A stretch of 56,250 nucleotides of DNA, from assembly GCA_016839515.1 (NCBI GenBank), contig JAEOUE010000054.1, positions 1-56,250 of the forward strand. The letters are read 5' to 3'. Shown here piece by piece: positions 46,108 through 54,922 of this stretch. The notes beneath the pieces are model-generated. The model worked only from the letters and a program-made list of their open reading frames with translations. It was not told where the DNA came from and searched no databases. The first letter of the stretch is position 1. Every line of letters starts with the position of its first letter. A program made the position numbers and the translations under genes. The DNA is from Candidatus Hodarchaeum mangrovi (GTDB taxonomy: Archaea > Asgardarchaeota > Heimdallarchaeia > Hodarchaeales > Hodarchaeaceae).

Positions 46108-47259
46108 ATGCAAGAATTAAGAGATTCTAAACGAGTTTTGATTATTGGATATGAAGTAGGATCACTAGTCCGCTCGATTAAGTCCAAATTCCCAGATATA
46201 CAAATTGGATCCGTTGATCTTATGGGTAATCTTGAAGTAAGAAAATATGCGAATTGGAAATTTTCAGTTGTTAAACAGGCAGTTAAAGAAGAGATTTCTA
46301 CTCCAGATCAGCGCTCTATTGACCAATACCTTTTTGAATTGACTCTTATTATGATCGAGGAAATAGAATTTGATTTTTTAATAGCATGTTCGCCTTTCCA
46401 TAGAGATGCAAAACAATTCTCCTCTATTGCAAATAACATAAAGAATTCTTTTCCATTTAAAAGTACAACTCAGTTATTTCTCTCTGATTATGATTTTTTT
46501 AAGAAAATTAGAGAAGAATCAATAATTCAATCAAATTTCATAATCCAATCAGCTTCTGAGCTAGAAATTATAGAAACTAATCCAATAATTTTTCTCTGTC
46601 CTGAAAATTCATTTTATATTCCATCCCAAGCTATATTGCAGAAGATTCAAAAAAATTATAGCGGGATTACTGTACCCGCTTCTAGGATTCATTCTATAGC
46701 ATTTATGAAGAGCCAAAAACAAGTAATTTGCTTAGGTCTCCAAACCTTAGTTGAACCAAATAATCATCAATCTCTCCTCTATCCATTAGAAAAAAACGCT
46801 TTATTCCCTTTTATTACTACTAGTAATTTAACACAGGATTCAATTATTAATAGTTTCAAGAGAATAATCCATTTTCTGGAAATTACTGGCTTTTACACCA
46901 TTTATTTCACAATAAAAGATAATGAATTATTTCCATTTTCAATTGTACCTACCTTTGATGAAAATTTTCGCCTTTGGGAATTAAAATTAGGTCGTAGTAT
47001 AATCCAAAGTTTCATTAAGGATACTTTTAATCGAAAAATTAAAAGTTATGGATTAAAACTCCCTATCTATTTCCCTAACTCTAAATTAGTGCCAAAAATC
47101 CCATTTAGGATTGCTTCACACATTAGTATTCCTGGTACTTATTCTCACCCTCATTATCCAATTTGTAAAATTTTTGAGGTTGCTTCTACAGTTGATAAAT
47201 TACAACATCGTATGAATAAAAGAAAAAAAATTCTTTATTCACGTTTTGGTTCAGAATAA
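46108..47259 (+). CDS. ATP-grasp-like protein (COG2232-type, divergent)
   Basis: The N terminus VLIIGYEVGSLVRSIKSKFP followed by SVDLMGNLEVRKYANW resembles the pre-ATP-grasp region of COG2232-like ATP-dependent ligases. Typical nucleotide-binding motifs later in the protein are weak: ITVPASR, FYTIYFTIKDNELFPFSIVPTFDE has a strand pair where ATP-grasp has the metal-binding E-x-N stretch. It is 383 residues, right for the family. The substrate is unknown. It may be a degenerate member. The gene ends just before the convergent small gene at 47.26 kb. Confidence 0.55.
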   Translation: MQELRDSKRVLIIGYEVGSLVRSIKSKFPDIQIGSVDLMGNLEVRKYANWKFSVVKQAVKEEISTPDQRSIDQYLFELTLIMIEEIEFDFLIACSPFHRDAKQFSSIANNIKNSFPFKSTTQLFLSDYDFFKKIREESIIQSNFIIQSASELEIIETNPIIFLCPENSFYIPSQAILQKIQKNYSGITVPASRIHSIAFMKSQKQVICLGLQTLVEPNNHQSLLYPLEKNALFPFITTSNLTQDSIINSFKRIIHFLEITGFYTIYFTIKDNELFPFSIVPTFDENFRLWELKLGRSIIQSFIKDTFNRKIKSYGLKLPIYFPNSKLVPKIPFRIASHISIPGTYSHPHYPICKIFEVASTVDKLQHRMNKRKKILYSRFGSE

Positions 47260-47260
47260 A

Positions 47261-47539
47261 TCATTGATTCCCGGTACTAGGTACTGAAGGTGAGTTCATT
47301 ATTTCAGAATCCCAAGATTTATCCTTTAACTCTAACCATGTAGGCTTATACAAACCCAATTCAATGGCAAGAATAAGATCTTTTTCAGTTTGCTCTATTT
47401 TTTCAACAAATCGTGAATAGATGCGGGAAACATTATTCTCATGAGAAATACCATATTTTTGGGCTAATTCAGCATTCTTCTGGTTTTCTAGAACCTTTCC
47501 TTTAGCGATCTCCCATTCTATATCACGGATAGGGGGCAA
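47261..47539 (-). CDS. small helical protein with HTH-like segment
   Basis: Family not recognised. The 92 residues contain NAELAQKYGISHENNVSRIYS, which looks like a helix-turn-helix with the ELAxKYGIS pattern, followed by an amphipathic helix. The C-terminal 20 residues are polar. Possibly DNA-binding. It is convergent with the ATP-grasp-like gene, one base apart. Confidence 0.65.
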   Translation of the reverse strand: MPPIRDIEWEIAKGKVLENQKNAELAQKYGISHENNVSRIYSRFVEKIEQTEKDLILAIELGLYKPTWLELKDKSWDSEIMNSPSVPSTGNQ

Positions 47540-47955
47540 CTTTTTCCACCTTTAAAATGAATAATGATCACTTCATTTTAAGTATTATAAATAAACTGAA
47601 AGATAGATATTGTAATCTATTTTAAATCCTTGGTCATATGCAATAGTATTTTTGAATGAAACAAACTGCTGAAATGATTTGAAAAAGGTGACAAAACTTG
47701 AATCATCAGAATTTTGGTCTTTTCAGGTTTTTGTTCATTTTAAAGAGTTTTTAATAATTTATTTATTCTAAAAATCTTGGAAGATCAAGTTTAAGAAAAT
47801 CATTTATTTTTTTACCACTATTTGCTAAAATAAGAAAAATTCTTAATTTAAAACAAAAAATCTAATTCCATAGAGGTGCTCTAATTCCTATTAAAGCCGA
47901 AAAATATGGAAACCTTTAATAAGGCAACGATTTAAGAGTCTCCCAGTGATCGAAT
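47540..47955. other. intergenic region between two divergent genes
   Basis: About 415 AT-rich bases without a coding frame. A TATA-like CCTTTAATAAGG at about 47912-47923 lies 33 bases before the start of the DUF5752-like gene and could serve it. Nothing else recognised. Confidence 0.4.
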
Positions 47956-48360
47956 GTGGTTGGTATAAACTTAGAAGAGAACCTTCCCAAGGAAGCCTTT
48001 AAAAAATGTTCCCCAGAGCTAGCTTTTCGGTTTTTTGGGAGTAATGGAAAAGTTCTAGCTACAATTACCAATCTTCCCGAATTGATCTCAATTCTTCCTG
48101 AGATTCCAGCAACTATTGCTCAATTTCATGTCTTTAGAGAAACTACTTATGATTTTTTTGAGGACCGTGAGTTAGATGGCCCAGTTATAAGGTCTGATTT
48201 AGCGTTATGGATTAATTATGTCTTGGGAGATGTTGAATTATCACGTCGAATTTATGATATCGGTAAATCAATAAAAGATGCACAGCTGCTAAAAGAAACT
48301 GTTATAGAAGTACTTCGTAAACGTGAACAAGAATTAATGAATTTTATTCGTTCTCTATAA
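47956..48360 (+). CDS. DUF5752-like protein
   Basis: A 134-residue protein resembling the archaeal DUF5752 family: AFRFFGSNGKVLATI, LPEIPATIAQFHVFRE and ALWINYVLGDVELSRRIYDIG, the last typical of that family's WI..VLGD.EL segment. Assignment is by pattern, not search. Function unknown. GTG start; GTGATC precedes it by about 5 bases. Confidence 0.7.
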   Translation: MVGINLEENLPKEAFKKCSPELAFRFFGSNGKVLATITNLPELISILPEIPATIAQFHVFRETTYDFFEDRELDGPVIRSDLALWINYVLGDVELSRRIYDIGKSIKDAQLLKETVIEVLRKREQELMNFIRSL

Positions 48361-48554
48361 GCCTATAACGAATTCACCTTTTTATTCTTTAAATTTTTTT
48401 AGTTTCCTAGCCATTTGGTTTTTCTAATTCCCTCAAAATTCTTATTTCTAACGCAACAATTTTACTACAAACTTTCAAAAATAATATGAGAATCCAATTA
48501 TTTTGTTGAAACATTCAATTTCTTAAAGCCATTAATAATTATCAAGTGATTATA

Positions 48555-49817
48555 ATGTCCTTTTTAAAAAAATTCTTTCAACCTAATCCAGAGCTTGATC
48601 TAGAGAAAGGCCAAGAAGCATATTCGAAAAAACAATATAAATTGGCCTTAAAATCATTTCAAAAGGCATATAAACATTTTCAAAAGCAAGGAGCTTTAGA
48701 AAATCAGATTATTTGTTTGGATAATGCTGCATTGAGCGCAGAGAAAGCTGAAATGCATGAACTTTCCCTTACATTATATTATGACCTACTAGATTCTCGT
48801 CTTAACTCCAAATACACCATTAAAGAGATCTTAAAAGATATAGAGCGGGGATTATTAATGGCTCGTATAAGTAAAAATCCTCCTATCTCAAAGTTTAAAT
48901 TTGAATATATGAAATTTCTTATTCATCTTGCTGAAAAAGACTTCAAGTTCTTAGCTATAATGTATAAAAAACTTAAATTTAATCCTAAGGATGAATATTC
49001 TAATTCTATACAGGTAAGTTGGAATCTTATTCACTCAAGTGATACATTTCTAGAGAAGAAAAACCTTCCAAAAACTGGTCTTCCATTCGGCTTTGCAACA
49101 ATTTTAAAAACTGCAGAACTTGTAATGCAGAGGTGTTCTTTATGTGAAGTTGAAATATCTCTTACTAATCTAGAGATGAAAGACCAAATTCAAAAAGGTG
49201 AAGAATTTTCCGTCTCTGCGAAGCTTACAGCCTATGCACCTTTAGCCATCAAAACATTAAATTTAAAAACCACTAATTTCAGGTTGATTAGTTCAACAAT
49301 GCCTGAGCTCCCTTTAAAAATGAGTACTGGGGAAAATTATACAGGCATTTTTACTTTAATACCAAATCTACCTGGAAAATGGGAAATTGGACCAATATCA
49401 TTACAATATATTATTCCTTCGGAAGAAGGTGATTATCCAGGTTTATCAAATACCCTTTCTATTAATGTTAATGATGCTACCCCAGCTCTTAAAATAAAAA
49501 TGGAATCAGATACCATAGAAGAAGATTTGGACTATTTTGTAACCATTCGTGCTGAAAATATTGGAAAACTTGCTCTTCAAAATCTAGAAATTAAGGTTCA
49601 AATCCCAAAAGAGGTTGAAATTTATGAAGGTACCTCTGAAAAGTTGATTTCAACTCTTGTCGAAGGCGAAACATTTAATTTTAGCATTGGGGTAAGATTT
49701 AGTTTAGATAAAACTCATTTTGAAGGACATATTCTACGTGCGGAAGGATTTATTGAAAATAATCAAATTAGACTAGCTAAATCATCCATTAAACTTGGGG
49801 GAAGTCACACAGAATAA
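48555..49817 (+). CDS. TPR-like plus beta-sandwich cytosolic protein
   Basis: Residues about 15-150 are helical and TPR-like (AYSKKQYKLALKSFQKAY is a clear repeat). Residues about 190-300 and 310-415 look like two beta-sandwich domains of the CARDB/adaptin-appendage/arrestin-like type, with alternating apolar strands (e.g. LTAYAPLAIKTLNLKT, VTIRAENIGKLALQNLEIKV). There is no signal peptide, so the sandwiches would be intracellular, unlike most archaeal CARDB proteins. The ATG at 48555 is chosen because AGTGAT precedes it; an in-frame GTG is three codons upstream. Adaptor-like role is inference. Confidence 0.72.
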   Translation: MSFLKKFFQPNPELDLEKGQEAYSKKQYKLALKSFQKAYKHFQKQGALENQIICLDNAALSAEKAEMHELSLTLYYDLLDSRLNSKYTIKEILKDIERGLLMARISKNPPISKFKFEYMKFLIHLAEKDFKFLAIMYKKLKFNPKDEYSNSIQVSWNLIHSSDTFLEKKNLPKTGLPFGFATILKTAELVMQRCSLCEVEISLTNLEMKDQIQKGEEFSVSAKLTAYAPLAIKTLNLKTTNFRLISSTMPELPLKMSTGENYTGIFTLIPNLPGKWEIGPISLQYIIPSEEGDYPGLSNTLSINVNDATPALKIKMESDTIEEDLDYFVTIRAENIGKLALQNLEIKVQIPKEVEIYEGTSEKLISTLVEGETFNFSIGVRFSLDKTHFEGHILRAEGFIENNQIRLAKSSIKLGGSHTE

Positions 49818-49884
49818 TATTCAAGGCAAAATTTTTTCTACAAGAATGCTATTAGAAGAATTTTCTTCTTCAATTACGATAGTG

Positions 49885-50169
49885 TCATTGTATTCTTCTT
49901 AGTGCCGACATCTCTCCCTTGAAAAGGTTAATATTTGCACTATATACTGTCTGACGCATATCTTCGAGGCATGGATGTCTTTCCACATATTCGTTATCCA
50001 AAAGTCGTTTTAGTGCGTATCGAACTGACCGAGTAGAACAGGATACTCTTGACACAATTTCTTTTGAACTTAGAGGCCCTTCTTCTATAATAACGCTGAA
50101 TACTTTTTTACAGGAATCAGGGAGTTCAGCTTCTTCTACTATAGTCTCGACCGTGACAACAACCTCCAA
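49885..50169 (-). CDS. winged-helix DNA-binding protein
   Basis: A 94-residue winged helix: GPLSSKEIVSRVSCSTRSVRYALKRL is the helix-turn-helix (first 20 residues at about 31-50) and CLEDMRQTVYSANI the wing. It is a paralogue of the 92-residue protein at 19.0 kb, sharing GPLSS/TS, the R-x-x-R-x-ALKRL recognition helix and the DMR wing. The start is a TTG; a GGAGGT immediately inside it suggests the true start may be a few codons later or an unusual codon. Regulator of unknown target. Confidence 0.82.
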   Translation of the reverse strand: MEVVVTVETIVEEAELPDSCKKVFSVIIEEGPLSSKEIVSRVSCSTRSVRYALKRLLDNEYVERHPCLEDMRQTVYSANINLFKGEMSALRRIQ

Positions 50170-50289
50170 GACTGCTAATGTGCTATTTTACTCGATTAAT
50201 AGGTAGACCCTTTAAATAAGTATTATGGTAAATGCAATTAAAAACATTTCATTGAAAATTATAACGTTCCATGAAATTAATTTCTTAGG

Positions 50290-52434
50290 TTATGTTGGTC
50301 TAAGACCTAATCGAGTAATAAATGTTGAATAAAAAGCAAAGCAATCAACTGATTCCTTTTCATCTAAGGTAACGGATGAATGTACAATCCTATTTCGTAA
50401 ATTACGGAAATGTGCAATTTTTTTGTCGTTTGGAAGATCAAATCCACGTTCTCTTAATTCTGTTATTTGAACCTGAAAATCAGGTTTATCGTAAAGATTG
50501 TTAGAAACAATTTGTAAATAACGAGTAGTTAGAAGATTTTTTACTGCTGCATCTGCTTTTATCACAAAAAGTTCATAATTATTTTCTTTAAACGCATGTT
50601 TAGCTTGATTCCAAAGGACCCGAACATAATTGATATTTTTCAATGCTTGTGCAGGATCAATACTTGGGGTAATTATACCTTCAGTTTTTGTATGTGCATA
50701 ATTATTTACAATAAAATTAACACGACTAACTAATTGAGTGTAGGTAATATAAGATGAAATGTTAATAAATAACACAAAAATTGCTAGAATAACAGTAGGC
50801 CCCGCAAGACTCAGAAATAACTCTGTGAGGTTAGCAATATAGAATGGTAACAAATGTTGAGAGAAAATTGTAAAATGAATTAAATTTACAATATCAAAAA
50901 TAAAAAAACCAATCAAAAAAAACATTACCCATTCGATTCGTCGTTTTATTCTTTTACAAAACACTAAGGTTTCTGACTCTGACGACTCGATGAAATTCAA
51001 TATTCCAAATGTGGGTAAGGGGATACTTGATATCCGAATTAAAATCGAATCATTGGGAACCTCTTTTATATTAAATAATCCACTAAAATTATATTTAAAA
51101 AATTTATAGGTTTCCTCCAAAGAAAATTCAACAGTCCATTGATCTATACGATACCATCTTCCTGTATGATTAATGTATATTAATGATCCTGGTAGTGCTA
51201 GTAGAAAAATAAAGGTTAGAAATATAGAGAAGGGATTCCAAATGAAGGGTTTTGGTAATCGTACTTCATATAAGATTCCAAAGGTCCCTACTGCATTACT
51301 TTGAGGAGAAATTACAAGATAGTATTTTCCTCCATCTAAAGTATCCGTGTAATTAATTTCGCCATCTCTTAGCTCTTGGCCTTCATCTCCAATGAAGAGT
51401 CGATTCTGTCCCCATTCATCGAAAATCTCCACGATAGCAAAATCTAAAACAGAATTAGTAGTAAAATTAAATTCAAAAACACTTATTTTTGCTATTGAAG
51501 GACTAGAGTTTACCTCAAACCAGAAATAGAACTTTATTCGGGGAGTATAACCCCTTTCAAGATTAACTGAAATTGTCTTATTATGAGGAAGGATATTTGC
51601 TGTGTCAAAATTGTACCCGCTACTTTGAGCTGAAAACGAAATGTTGTATGTTCCAATAGGAAAGCCTAACTCAACTAAATGATTAATTCTTATAATATAA
51701 GTATCGGTTGACCTAGCAATCCAAGTGAAATTATATGACCCCTCTGCTGGTTTTATTTGAGCTCCTCTAATTACAGGGTTTTGTAAACCAATCGAACGCG
51801 GATATATTGTAATTTCAGAATCTAAAAGTACATTTGGTGTTCCTTCTTTCAAAAATAAGGTACCATTTTGATTTTCAGCCAAAACCACCTTCCAATAATG
51901 CACTTCATGATTGTGAGAAAAATTACCTAGGTATTGGCTTTCACTAATTAGTTCTGCAGAAGCCTCATTGAATTTAGTCTCTGGAATGGATACTAATATA
52001 GTGTAAGATTGATTGTTAGGACTCGTAGAAATACCAACTTGAATATACCAATTACCAGGACTTGATACAGTCCATGAACCCAAAAAGGGTTGAACTGGGT
52101 ATGGTGTTTCTTGAAAAATAATTTCTATCCCAATTGGATTAAACACTTTTACTGATAATTCTGATTTTATTAAGCTATTATTTGGATAAATTGAGAAAAA
52201 AACAACTTGACTTAGAGCTAGATCTTCTAAGAGCCAATTATGCATTTGAGAATCATTAGTAAAAAAGCCTTTTTGACCAATTCCATCTTCTATAACCGTA
52301 TAATTTTCAAACTGGGATTTAAAGATAGGAGCTTTTTCAAATTCATCTAATGCCGATATTAAATCCGAAGGCTGAAAAATAATAATGGAATTAATATAAA
52401 GAAGGCCAATAATCAGTATTCTTAGCTTATTCAT
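50290..52434 (-). CDS. secreted/anchored beta-rich membrane protein with HEPN-like tail
   Basis: Signal peptide (residues about 1-28, LRILIIGLLYINSIIIF). A long extracytoplasmic region (about 40-395) follows, with two or three beta-sandwich units resembling PPC-type domains, repeated W/Y-x-I and GTYNISF patterns. Three membrane spans lie at about 400-420, 500-525 and 530-570. A cytosolic C-terminal domain (about 600-714) ends with FRNLRNRIVHSS, which matches the R-x4-H motif of HEPN domains. HEPN domains may be RNases or nucleotide-binding scaffolds; here the role is unknown. Isolated gene. Confidence 0.75.
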   Translation of the reverse strand: MNKLRILIIGLLYINSIIIFQPSDLISALDEFEKAPIFKSQFENYTVIEDGIGQKGFFTNDSQMHNWLLEDLALSQVVFFSIYPNNSLIKSELSVKVFNPIGIEIIFQETPYPVQPFLGSWTVSSPGNWYIQVGISTSPNNQSYTILVSIPETKFNEASAELISESQYLGNFSHNHEVHYWKVVLAENQNGTLFLKEGTPNVLLDSEITIYPRSIGLQNPVIRGAQIKPAEGSYNFTWIARSTDTYIIRINHLVELGFPIGTYNISFSAQSSGYNFDTANILPHNKTISVNLERGYTPRIKFYFWFEVNSSPSIAKISVFEFNFTTNSVLDFAIVEIFDEWGQNRLFIGDEGQELRDGEINYTDTLDGGKYYLVISPQSNAVGTFGILYEVRLPKPFIWNPFSIFLTFIFLLALPGSLIYINHTGRWYRIDQWTVEFSLEETYKFFKYNFSGLFNIKEVPNDSILIRISSIPLPTFGILNFIESSESETLVFCKRIKRRIEWVMFFLIGFFIFDIVNLIHFTIFSQHLLPFYIANLTELFLSLAGPTVILAIFVLFINISSYITYTQLVSRVNFIVNNYAHTKTEGIITPSIDPAQALKNINYVRVLWNQAKHAFKENNYELFVIKADAAVKNLLTTRYLQIVSNNLYDKPDFQVQITELRERGFDLPNDKKIAHFRNLRNRIVHSSVTLDEKESVDCFAFYSTFITRLGLRPT

Positions 52435-52526
52435 CCATTATTCCCATGCTTTAACTTTATCTGATGAATTCTTACAAATGATCATGATTATGAATGAATG
52501 TTTACTCGATTGATTAACTTTATTTA

Positions 52527-53240
52527 TTGTTTGAATATACCACATTCTCGAAATATAGCTACAAAAGTTTATGTTTTTTTACGTTATGGTTTGGAATGAT
52601 ATTGAGTCAAAAGATACGTGTGTTTAAAAAACGAATCCAAATTTCTCAAAAAAAGTGGAATTCAGTCCAAAACGAATCTCTTCGAATAATTAACTCTATA
52701 CTTACAATTATTTCTCGTTTAACTCTAACTCAGAAAAATGGTACTTTTTCTGAAAATTTATTAGAAAAATTCCCAGAAGTCCCCGATAGAATTGCATTTT
52801 ATTTGACTGATATTATAAATCATAATATTTCCGAGCTTAACTCTTACATTCAGCAATTTACAGAAATTCTTAATGAAATGAAGAAAATTGAAAAGGAATT
52901 CAAACAGGATTTTTTTGTGTTAATAAAAAAACAAGTAATTGATCATCGTAACCCATCTTCATTAGATTTAGAGATAATTGAGCAAGCAGAGGAGACCATT
53001 CAAGAGATAGTGGATATGTATCAAGTTGAACTTGCTTTAAGAAATCAAATTTTTCATGAACTTCAAAATCCAAGTGATTTTAAACCTGCAAGAATAACAG
53101 CGAATTTAGTTCTTTGGTCTGCGGAGGTGTATATCGAATCCTCACGTATTCGTGATTTATTTGAAGGATTTTCCTTAGTTGAGAAACTTTGTGAGAAAAT
53201 TCAAACAGAAAATTCATTAAATTCTTTATCTAAATCTTAG
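52527..53240 (+). CDS. coiled-coil protein of unknown function
   Basis: Family not recognised. Up to 237 residues, mostly helical with repeated charged/apolar spacing. The first 23 residues (starting at a TTG) are apolar and unlike the rest. The ATG at 52596 (MILSQKIRV) is a likely alternative start: a TATA-like GTTTATG about 26 bases upstream would make it leaderless. It converges on the pseudo-FtsZ/longin gene with 20 bases between. Possible scaffold. Confidence 0.65.
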   Translation: MFEYTTFSKYSYKSLCFFTLWFGMILSQKIRVFKKRIQISQKKWNSVQNESLRIINSILTIISRLTLTQKNGTFSENLLEKFPEVPDRIAFYLTDIINHNISELNSYIQQFTEILNEMKKIEKEFKQDFFVLIKKQVIDHRNPSSLDLEIIEQAEETIQEIVDMYQVELALRNQIFHELQNPSDFKPARITANLVLWSAEVYIESSRIRDLFEGFSLVEKLCEKIQTENSLNSLSKS

Positions 53241-53260
53241 AAGTAAATATCAAAATGAAA

Positions 53261-54664
53261 TTAACTTGCATGAAAATCAGTTATTTGAAAAAAACCTTCT
53301 AAAGCTCCAGATTTATAACCACTTACCAACAATCCCTGAATTTTATCATTAATCGCATATTCTGGCTCACCTTTCTCAAGATATTTTTTAACTAGATTCA
53401 TAGAAAACAGTAAAGTACTTTTTGCTACAGATTCCTGTCCTATAGCACAAACTGCCACTCCTCTTAACTGAATATCTGAAGGACCGGCTTGAGATAAAAA
53501 CACACATTGTTTATCACCAGCTGAAAGAAAATCAGGAGTATGGCCAATTAAATCTGAACTCATTGATTGAATAGCAGAAAATAAACCTGTGTAAAGACAA
53601 ACTTCTTGGCCTGCAGGTTTATGACTTGCAAAAAGAGGGAGTCCGCTATCATCAAAAATATAAACTTCAGAAGTGGAAAATATTCTACTCAAAACATTAA
53701 ATCGTTCCTCTTCCTCTGAATATTCATTATCTGGGGGATTTTTTTTATCGTGATTGTTTGAACATGGTGTTTTTTGTTGAATTTCAATTAACTCATCAAA
53801 TCCACTATAGCGGGGTAAGATACTGTTAACTGGATTAAAATCAGTAAGAATTAATGAGACATTATACTCTTGAACTTCGGAATTAATTGCATTTGTAAAT
53901 CTAATTTCAATCTCCTTGCCAAATGTGCTTATTAATTTTTTTGTGATTTTATTCATAGAATGAAGACTTATTGGTCTTGATGAGATGACAGAGATAAAAA
54001 TGATCTGTAACTTTTCAAATTCTTCTGGGAAGATATTTACTAGATGATCACCCACTGTTGTTATTGCATCTTGTAAGGCCTCATCTAAATCCGTTGAATA
54101 AGCTATTCCCTCTAGTAAAATTTTAGAATTCCCAAATATTTGAATTAAGTCAGGAAAGGAAATACCCAATCCAGAATTTGGATTTAAGCTTGTAATTAAA
54201 GAATCTAAAAGAATTTTGAACTTTTTACGATTATTTTCAGAAGAAAAATCAAAATGAAAATAACAGGGACCGAAAAAATTGATTTGTTGAGTTTTTAATC
54301 CTGGTCCTGTATCAAAAAAGAGAGGAATTGAATCTGAAAATTCAATTGATGCTAGAATACTTCCTAATATTTGAAAAATTCCAATTTCCGATGAATTAAA
54401 AACAAAAAAAATGAAATAAGAATTTAAAAGAAATTGCACTTGAGAAAGCATTTTCTCTGAATCAAAAATTACCGCTTGATCACAGCTATCCGTTGGTAAA
54501 GTACTTGGAGCTAATAAAAGGAGTGGTATCCTAGATTCAGTTTTTGAATTTAAAAACTCATTTAATAACCGGAGCTCACTACTTACAGCATCCCCAACAC
54601 ATACAATTTTCCCTCGTGGACGAAAATATTCTATTAATGAGTTATTTTCATATATAATGCTCAA
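53261..54664 (-). CDS. degenerate FtsZ-fold protein fused to a longin-like domain
   Basis: Residues 18-275 follow the FtsZ fold in order: KIVCVGDA (first strand), PLLLLAPSTL, then FFVFNSSEIGIFQILGS in the place of the GTP loop, which has lost GGGTGTG. A segment SGLGISFPDLIQIF, then LLEGIAYS and DLDEALQDAI, corresponds to the FtsZ T7 region: G-L, one residue short, the first catalytic Asp lost, the second kept (D172). The FtsZ C-terminal domain follows (IIFISVISSRPISLHSMNKI, first 20 at 221-240). Thus GTP binding is probably lost. After an acidic linker (about 300-325), residues 328-440 form a longin-like domain (VYIFDDSGLPLFAS). Not seen before in this form to my knowledge. Confidence 0.65.
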   Translation of the reverse strand: MSIIYENNSLIEYFRPRGKIVCVGDAVSSELRLLNEFLNSKTESRIPLLLLAPSTLPTDSCDQAVIFDSEKMLSQVQFLLNSYFIFFVFNSSEIGIFQILGSILASIEFSDSIPLFFDTGPGLKTQQINFFGPCYFHFDFSSENNRKKFKILLDSLITSLNPNSGLGISFPDLIQIFGNSKILLEGIAYSTDLDEALQDAITTVGDHLVNIFPEEFEKLQIIFISVISSRPISLHSMNKITKKLISTFGKEIEIRFTNAINSEVQEYNVSLILTDFNPVNSILPRYSGFDELIEIQQKTPCSNNHDKKNPPDNEYSEEEERFNVLSRIFSTSEVYIFDDSGLPLFASHKPAGQEVCLYTGLFSAIQSMSSDLIGHTPDFLSAGDKQCVFLSQAGPSDIQLRGVAVCAIGQESVAKSTLLFSMNLVKKYLEKGEPEYAINDKIQGLLVSGYKSGALEGFFQITDFHAS

Positions 54665-54922
54665 GGTGATATTCTCTTCTTCAAATTAGTTAATTTCTTA
54701 TCTTTTTTTCAAGAGATTCTTATGTCAGAGATTACTAATAAGTAACAAAAATATTCATTGTGACTTCCTCTATCAACTCCCATAATATGAGAAGACTATC
54801 TCAATATAGTAGGCTCTTATTATTATTCCATATGGATTTAAGCTTAAATAAGAAAATAAAGAATCAAGAAAATACTGAGATACAGTATAATATAAATTTA
54901 AATAATAATTTAGGAGATAAGA

